Positions 16,334 through 17,527 of a stretch of 17,527 bases of DNA are shown in pieces. The stretch lies in assembly GCA_023416995.1 (NCBI GenBank), contig JAEZGI010000017.1, positions 1 through 17,527 on the forward strand. Reading direction: 5' to 3'. Position 1 is the first letter of the stretch; each line of letters starts with the position of its first letter. Source of the DNA: Bacteroidota bacterium (GTDB lineage Bacteria > Bacteroidota > Bacteroidia > Chitinophagales > Chitinophagaceae). The translations under genes and the position numbers were made by a program. The notes beneath the pieces were generated by a model that saw only the letters and a list, made by a program, of their open reading frames with translations, ran no database searches and was not told where the DNA came from.

Positions 16334-16368
16334 TTTTGTAGAGGACCGCTTTCAGTTTAGTTAATTTG
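16334..16368 (+). promoter_or_regulatory. Candidate promoter of the Crp/Fnr-type gene
   Basis: TTTTG at 16334-16338 is followed after 22 bases by TTAATTTG (16361-16368), one mismatch from TAnnTTTG. The -7 element is 17 bases before the start codon, giving a very short leader, which is common in this phylum. Spacing is slightly long. An independent promoter is plausible for the regulator despite the same-strand DUF72 gene upstream. Confidence 0.38.
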
Positions 16369-16385
16369 CACCGAACGAAAATACC

Positions 16386-16964
16386 ATGGTCGGGAGATTG
16401 CTTGAACGTATAAAACGGCACTGTTTACTTTCATCTGAAGCGGAAGCCGCTATTGGCAACTCTTTTCAAATGCAAGCTGCGCCTAAGAAACAAATGATTT
16501 TGCGCACCAATTCGTACTGTTCAACGATTCATTTTGTTGCCAGCGGATGTTTAAGGATGTTTTATATTGATGATAAAGGTGCAGAACAGACTATTCAGTT
16601 TGCATTGGAGAACTGGTGGATGACGGATCATGAGGCATTTAATAAGGGAAGCAAATCATCGTTTTCCATCCAGGCGATCGAGGATACGACGCTGATGGTA
16701 ATTAGTAAAAAGGACTTAGATCTTTTGCTGGAGCATTTCCCCGAGCTTGAAAAATATTTCAGACGTATTTATGAAAGGGCATATTCTGCTTCTTTGTTCC
16801 GCATGATGTTTATGCGCTTATCCAAAGATGAATCTTATTCTTTATTCTGTGAACGATATCCCGCATTTGTACAACGCATACCACAGAAATTGCTGGCTTC
16901 TTTTCTTGGTTTCACACCGGAATATCTGAGTGAGCTTAGAAAAAAGAAATCAGGCAATAAATAG
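16386..16964 (+). CDS. Crp/Fnr-family transcriptional regulator
   Basis: The 192-residue protein has a cyclic-nucleotide-binding-like beta-roll (about residues 25-115, with VASGCLRMFYIDDKGAEQTIQF) and a dimerisation helix (about 116-145). A short C-terminal helix-turn-helix follows (about 163-187, RIPQKLLASFLGFTPEYLSELRKK). This is the usual layout of Bacteroidota Crp/Fnr regulators of about 190 residues. The residues that bind cAMP phosphate in E. coli CRP (the GELAL and Arg-Ala stretch) are absent: that position reads SSFSIQAIEDTTL, so cAMP is unlikely to be the ligand. There is no Cys cluster of the FNR iron-sulfur type. The next gene, 87 bases on, encodes an AhpD-like protein and has a 19-bp dyad in front, so this is the probable regulator of that gene (inference). 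Confidence 0.93.
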   Translation: MVGRLLERIKRHCLLSSEAEAAIGNSFQMQAAPKKQMILRTNSYCSTIHFVASGCLRMFYIDDKGAEQTIQFALENWWMTDHEAFNKGSKSSFSIQAIEDTTLMVISKKDLDLLLEHFPELEKYFRRIYERAYSASLFRMMFMRLSKDESYSLFCERYPAFVQRIPQKLLASFLGFTPEYLSELRKKKSGNK

Positions 16965-16996
16965 TCGTATTGTTTCTTAAACCAGTTTAATTTTAT

Positions 16997-17015
16997 TTGA
17001 AGCATTTGTCTTCAA
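16997..17015. promoter_or_regulatory. Dyad TTGAAG-CATTTGT-CTTCAA upstream of the AhpD-like gene
   Basis: A perfect 6-bp inverted repeat with a 7-base spacer lies 37-55 bases upstream of the start codon, between the Crp/Fnr-type gene and the AhpD-like gene. Its right half overlaps a weak -7-like element, CAATTTTG (17013-17020), one mismatch from consensus. Crp/Fnr dimers bind dyads of similar total length, so it is a candidate site for the adjacent regulator. It could equally serve repression or activation, depending on the true start of transcription. Confidence 0.42.
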
Positions 17016-17051
17016 TTTTGCTTTATCAATTAACACAATAACTTCAAAGCA

Positions 17052-17492
17052 ATGAGTGCAAGATTTAACATTCAGAAAGTTCTGCCTGCAGCGTACCAGG
17101 CGATGTTCAGTTTCTCCGGTTACATATCTACCACGCAACTAAGCAAAACACAGATCGGGCTCATCGAGATAAGGGCATCACAGATAAATGGCTGTGCGTT
17201 TTGTATCAATATGCATACAAAAGATGCTCTTAAAAATGGTGAAACCAATCAAAGGATATTTTTATTAAATGCATGGAAAGAAACGGATCTTTTTACTCCG
17301 GAGGAAAAGGCCCTGTTAGCTATTACGGAAGAAGTGACACTTATTAGTCAGCAAGGTTTAAGTGAGGTTACGTATGCAAAAGCTAAAGAATTTTTTTCCG
17401 AGGAAATCATCGCGCAGATCATCATGGTGGTGGTGATCATAAATGGCTGGAACCGGATATGTGTAAGCACGCACACACCGGTGCCTGCATAA
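17052..17492 (+). CDS. Carboxymuconolactone decarboxylase family protein (AhpD-like)
   Basis: The 146-residue all-helical protein has the AhpD core: an upstream Glu (Glu39), then QINGCAFCINMHTKDA with the CxxC pair Cys48/Cys51 and His55. This redox triad is typical of alkylhydroperoxidase-like members of the carboxymuconolactone decarboxylase family, as opposed to the true decarboxylase, which lacks the CxxC. The ending NGWNRICVSTHTPVPA is close to the usual INxWNRIxxSTxxxVP tail. The likely role is peroxide or thiol-linked detoxification in the cytoplasm. It follows the Crp/Fnr-type gene by 87 bases, with a dyad and a possible promoter between, and ends 35 bases before the window edge. Confidence 0.92.
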   Translation: MSARFNIQKVLPAAYQAMFSFSGYISTTQLSKTQIGLIEIRASQINGCAFCINMHTKDALKNGETNQRIFLLNAWKETDLFTPEEKALLAITEEVTLISQQGLSEVTYAKAKEFFSEEIIAQIIMVVVIINGWNRICVSTHTPVPA

Positions 17493-17527
17493 GGCTCCTG
17501 ATGTCTGCGAATAAGCTGCTCTAAATT

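Noticed and set aside
16319..16339. Inverted repeat ACAAAA-n9-TTTTGT before the Crp/Fnr-type gene
   Set aside because: Composed of A/T runs, overlaps the stop of the DUF72 gene and does not resemble the dyad in front of the AhpD-like gene; likely chance.
1..17527. Search for mobile elements, CRISPR arrays, tRNA genes, toxin-antitoxin or defence genes
   Set aside because: No terminal inverted repeats, integrase, transposase, regularly spaced repeats or tRNA-like cloverleaf were seen; gene content is ordinary chromosomal metabolism and envelope biogenesis.

Overview
This window is chromosomal DNA from a member of the Bacteroidota, most likely a Chitinophagaceae-like soil or freshwater lineage (inference). 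The reasons are a SusC/SusD outer-membrane uptake pair, Bacteroidota-type LptD and OstA-like proteins with an MCE-domain protein, lipoproteins whose lipobox Cys is followed by a charged stretch, AT-rich spacers without Shine-Dalgarno sequences, and promoter-like elements near the Bacteroidota consensus (TTG, then about 20 bases, then TAnnTTTG). I see no tRNA, rRNA, CRISPR array, insertion sequence, integrase or phage gene. No gene-free stretch exceeds 300 bases, and all genes look intact except the one cut by the left edge.

Region 1 (1-6040, minus strand) is a nutrient-uptake operon. In transcription order it holds a DeoR/GlpR-type repressor, a SusC-type TonB-dependent transporter, a SusD-type surface lipoprotein, and a second lipoprotein with a DUF4397-like start that runs off the left edge. 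Spacers are 17 to 49 bases, so the regulator is probably co-transcribed with the transporter it controls. A 10-bp tandem repeat overlaps the likely promoter of the operon and is a candidate operator. The substrate cannot be read from the window.

Region 2 (6123-14550) is an envelope-biogenesis island. Reading left from a divergent promoter region at about 11675-11823 come two tandem N-acetylmuramoyl-L-alanine amidases, an MlaD-type MCE lipid-transport protein, a long OstA/LptA-like protein that starts 2 bases after the MCE stop, and a small outer-membrane beta-barrel. The run ends at a strong rho-independent terminator at 6123-6147. Reading right is lptD. The island thus groups peptidoglycan cleavage, phospholipid trafficking and lipopolysaccharide transport. 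A perfect 7-bp dyad lies about midway between the two divergent promoters.

Region 3 (14671-17492) holds a 1-acylglycerol-3-phosphate acyltransferase (minus strand, convergent with lptD), a divergent DUF72 protein, a Crp/Fnr-type regulator, and an AhpD-like carboxymuconolactone decarboxylase family protein with a CxxC motif. A 19-bp dyad in front of the last gene is a candidate site for the adjacent Crp/Fnr regulator.

I found no clearly undescribed system. The observations most worth checking are the DeoR-SusCD operon with its phased repeats, the duplicated amidases that share a long charged insertion, the exactly two cysteines in mature LptD, and the Crp/AhpD-like pair with its dyad.
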